Shown in pieces: positions 61,632 to 64,000 of a DNA stretch of 64,000 nucleotides (within the stretch, counting starts at the first letter, position 1; the number at the start of each line of letters is the position of its first letter). The DNA is from JBPEXY01 sp052031065 (GTDB lineage: Bacteria; Pseudomonadota; Gammaproteobacteria; Immundisolibacterales; Immundisolibacteraceae), in NCBI GenBank assembly GCA_052031065.1, contig JBPEXY010000166.1, forward strand, positions 7,155-71,154. Reading direction: 5' to 3'. The position numbers and the translations under genes were made by a program. The notes beneath the pieces were generated by a model, which searched no databases, was not told where the DNA came from, and saw only the letters and a list, made by a program, of their open reading frames with translations.

Positions 61632-62635
61632 TGACAATAGCGGCTAAACAGAGTGGATCGAAAGGCATGGCCCTGGTTGCGATGCTAATCGTGGTTGCGC
61701 TGATGAGCATGGCAATGGTGCGCAGTAGCGCCAGCCAACAGCGGGCAACCAGCATCACTGCCATCGAGCAACAAAACGGGCTCGCAATCGAAGCACTAAG
61801 GGGTTTAGAGCAGGCCAGCCTGCAACTACTCAACCAGCAAGCAACCGCTGTAACAGAGGTGCCAGCCAACCTGCCAGTCAACGGTAGCGACCCGCAACAT
61901 CCGTTTACAATCGGCCTTGCCACCCTCACCGCACTGCCCATGCCGGCCAGGGCTGAACTGATTCCACTACAGTCACGACTCAACCTGAACAACCTGGCCA
62001 CCCAAGAAGACCCTGCCCAACCGGTGAGCACCATCACAGGATCGCAACAGCGGTCAAACCCGTTTCGCGCCGTGCTGCACACCCTGTTCGAACAGCAACA
62101 GGTTGACACCAAACTACTCGACGCCATTCACGACTGGGTTGATGCCGACAGCAACCGCCGCTACCCGGATGGTGCTGAGGATGGTTATTACCTGCGATTA
62201 CGTCCCGCTTACCGGGCTGCCAATCAACCGATGGCAGCCATCACCGAGCTGCGCAGTATCCGGCACATCTCAAGCGCAGATTATCAACAGCTAAGCCACT
62301 GGCTCACCGCGCTGCCGGTTGGCGCCGATCTGAATGTCAATCTCGCTTCTGCGCCGGTGTTACAGGCACTGCACCCGCAGCTGACTGTCGCTGCCGCAGA
62401 GAAGCTGGTCAGCCGTCGCAGCAGCCAGCCGTATACCTCAGTAGAGGAATTTCTGCGAGCCGATGAGCTCGCCGGTCTCGGTGTCGGGAATACTGGCCTG
62501 GCAGTGTCCAGCGACTACTGGATGCTGCGCAGCGAGTTTCACTTCGATGATCGGGTCACGGTATATCGAACATTATTCGAGATCGGTGAACAAGGTGCCC
62601 GATTGCTGCAACGCCACCTCGGCGAGTCATCATGA
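61631..62635 (+). CDS. gspK: Type II secretion minor pseudopilin GspK
   Basis: 334-residue tip pseudopilin. Mature start MALVAMLIVVALMSMAMV after KG lacks the usual Glu5, as is characteristic of GspK. The large alpha domain has IHDWVDADSNRRYPDGAEDGYY (calcium/loop region), with RAANQPMAAITELRSI. It is coupled to gspJ and gspL by overlaps. Confidence 0.88.
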   Translation: MTIAAKQSGSKGMALVAMLIVVALMSMAMVRSSASQQRATSITAIEQQNGLAIEALRGLEQASLQLLNQQATAVTEVPANLPVNGSDPQHPFTIGLATLTALPMPARAELIPLQSRLNLNNLATQEDPAQPVSTITGSQQRSNPFRAVLHTLFEQQQVDTKLLDAIHDWVDADSNRRYPDGAEDGYYLRLRPAYRAANQPMAAITELRSIRHISSADYQQLSHWLTALPVGADLNVNLASAPVLQALHPQLTVAAAEKLVSRRSSQPYTSVEEFLRADELAGLGVGNTGLAVSSDYWMLRSEFHFDDRVTVYRTLFEIGEQGARLLQRHLGESS

Positions 62636-63867
62636 AGGCAATCCATCTGCACAACCTGGAACGTCCGCACAGCGCCTCGGCCGCTGCGACAACCGGCAGC
62701 ACCGGGACAGTGTTACTGGCGCCCACGATTGAACTGTTGATGACCAGCACCCGCCTCAAAGCGAAGCGCAAAAAAGACCGGCTCGCCGCCCTGCCTTACG
62801 CACTGGAAGAAAAACTGGCAACACCAGTCGCAGATCAACATTTCGTTACCGCTAATAGCGTGGTCGAAGACGACCAGATCACCGTCGGTATCGTCAGCAG
62901 GAAAACCCTCATCGATTGGCTGGCGGTAGCCAGCCACTGCCAAATTGACCTCAGTGCCATAGTGCCAGATGTACTCGCGATCCCCTGGTCGGAAGGAGAC
63001 TGGAGCCTGGTCGACGATGGCGAACAGATTCTGGTCAGGACTGCGATCGACCGCGGCTTTGCCGTAGATTGCGAACAGGCCGCTGAACTACTGCATTGGC
63101 AACTACATGATCTGCAAATTAATTCTCCGGCCGCTGCCGATAGCGACAGCAGCGCTGACACGCCAACGTTCCAGCTAAAGGGAAATCTGCGAATCTGGCG
63201 ACGCACCAAGGCGAAAACTCTGGATGCCACAGACACCGCAAAGCTGGGTCGCCATTTTCAACGCGGTCTCCGCGAGGAGGGAGAGTTTGACGATCGCGGC
63301 GAGTTTCTCGCCAAACATTACCTGCAAAGGGCCGACTCCACACCGCTGCTCAATCTACTCACTGATGACTATCGAACCACGAGGGGAAGCTCCTCGAAGA
63401 TAAAGAGCGGCTGGCTAAGCGCCGGCATCTCGTTTACGGCGGTGGTTGTCTATGTTGCCGCACTTACCATCGATATTTCTCGCGCTGACAAAGTCGCAGC
63501 GCAGGCTCAACAACGGGCAGAGACGCAGTTCCGCGAGACATTTCCCGGCGTCACCCGCATCGTTGACCTGGACGCCCAGACCCGCCAGCAGTTGCAACTG
63601 GCCAGCAACAGCAGCAGCTCTGGCGAGGACACATTCACCGCCCAGTTTATCCCGGTGGCCCTCGCCATCGAGAAAGTCAGCCAGCTGACAATCGAGGCAA
63701 TCGAGTTTCGTACCGGCCAGCTCCGGCTAACCGTTGCAGCCAACGACATGTCAACCGTTGAACAGTATCGCAGCACTCTTGAAAATGCCGGTCTCAGAGC
63801 TCAGGTCGATTCGGTGGCAGGACAGGCCGACGGCACCATCCTCGGTCAGATCACTGTCGTGAAATGA
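62632..63867 (+). CDS. gspL: Type II secretion protein GspL
   Basis: 411-residue inner-membrane platform protein. The cytoplasmic part (1-255) is actin-like and normally binds the GspE ATPase. A membrane segment lies at about 264-283 (SAGISFTAVVVYVAALTI). The periplasmic ferredoxin-like domain ends the protein (LTIEAIEFRTGQLRLTVAAND). gspE is not in the window, so the system's ATPase lies elsewhere. It overlaps its neighbours by four bases. Confidence 0.87.
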   Translation: MKAIHLHNLERPHSASAAATTGSTGTVLLAPTIELLMTSTRLKAKRKKDRLAALPYALEEKLATPVADQHFVTANSVVEDDQITVGIVSRKTLIDWLAVASHCQIDLSAIVPDVLAIPWSEGDWSLVDDGEQILVRTAIDRGFAVDCEQAAELLHWQLHDLQINSPAAADSDSSADTPTFQLKGNLRIWRRTKAKTLDATDTAKLGRHFQRGLREEGEFDDRGEFLAKHYLQRADSTPLLNLLTDDYRTTRGSSSKIKSGWLSAGISFTAVVVYVAALTIDISRADKVAAQAQQRAETQFRETFPGVTRIVDLDAQTRQQLQLASNSSSSGEDTFTAQFIPVALAIEKVSQLTIEAIEFRTGQLRLTVAANDMSTVEQYRSTLENAGLRAQVDSVAGQADGTILGQITVVK

Positions 63868-64000
63868 GTATCAACGCAATAACCGGCTGGTTCGGCGCAC
63901 TGCAACCCCGCGAACGGATCATGGTCACCGCTGCCGGAGCCTTTGTGCTCGTGGTCGCCGGTTTTCTGCTGCTGGTTGAACCCCTGCAGAAAAACCGCGA
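63864..64000 (+). CDS. gspM: Type II secretion protein GspM, 5' part
   Basis: Only the first 45 codons are in the window. The start ATG overlaps the gspL stop as ATGA. LQPRERIMVTAAGAFVLVVAGFLLLVEP is the short cytoplasmic start plus the single membrane segment of GspM. The gene continues beyond the right edge. Confidence 0.85.
   Translation, partial: MSINAITGWFGALQPRERIMVTAAGAFVLVVAGFLLLVEPLQKNR

Overview
The window reads as chromosome of a moderately GC-rich gammaproteobacterium. The conserved order gshB-tonB-yqgE-ruvX-pyrR-pyrB-pyrC', the pst/pho genes, an exosortase D with a VPLPA-CTERM substrate and a type II secretion pseudopilin operon suggest a free-living or host-associated aquatic lineage, possibly Chromatiales-like. 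The genus cannot be named from the sequence alone. Genes are densely packed, often with 1- or 4-base stop/start overlaps. I see no tRNA, rRNA, CRISPR array, insertion sequence or prophage.

Layout. 1-6045: end of an O-acetylhomoserine sulfhydrylase gene, an HPF/RaiA-like ribosome factor, a sulfotransferase-like gene, a DUF4404-like protein, then a run of overlapping or closely spaced genes (CoA pyrophosphatase, DUF1289 protein, glutathione reductase, gamma carbonic anhydrase-like protein, two tandem single-pass membrane proteins). 6206-14326 (minus): pstS, an OprP/OprO-type porin, pstC, pstA, pstB, phoU. 14517-19896: a porin gene divergent from a nitrate-type ABC transporter (nrtABC-like), each with a sigma-54 type promoter. 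19978-29416 (minus): phoBR, a dienelactone hydrolase, then the pyr/ruvX/yqgE/tonB/gshB block. 29721-35026: a DUF2341-ExbB fusion, ExbD, a TonB-like protein, a large porin and a coiled-coil periplasmic protein. 35206-36555: two PEP-CTERM-type secreted proteins. 36733-58476: a large exopolysaccharide (EPS) locus with export, polymer length, glycosyltransferase, polymerase, flippase, sulfotransferase, heparinase-like and exosortase genes. 58583-64000: wecB translationally coupled to gspGHIJKLM; gspM is cut by the window end.

How it fits together. Reading the intergenic regions by eye, I find 7-base repeats like CTGTCAT or CTGTAAC spaced 11 bases apart (PhoB boxes) in front of pstS, phoB, the DUF2341-ExbB operon, the first PEP-CTERM gene, the EPS export gene, the oxidoreductase/heparinase/exosortase operon, the TPR lipoprotein gene and wecB-gsp. 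In each case a TATAAT-like hexamer, of very variable quality, starts exactly 10 bases after an 18-base box. This suggests one phosphate-starvation programme covering phosphate uptake, a dedicated TonB-type outer-membrane system, exosortase-dependent surface proteins, an EPS that may be sulfated, and type II secretion. The EPS lipid-linked start can be read from the gene content: a WecA-like GlcNAc-1-phosphate transferase, WecB making UDP-ManNAc, and a WecG/TagA-type transferase.

The clearest single-gene oddity is a dihydroorotase homologue (pyrC') that lacks the metal-binding HxH motif and is probably a structural partner of aspartate carbamoyltransferase.
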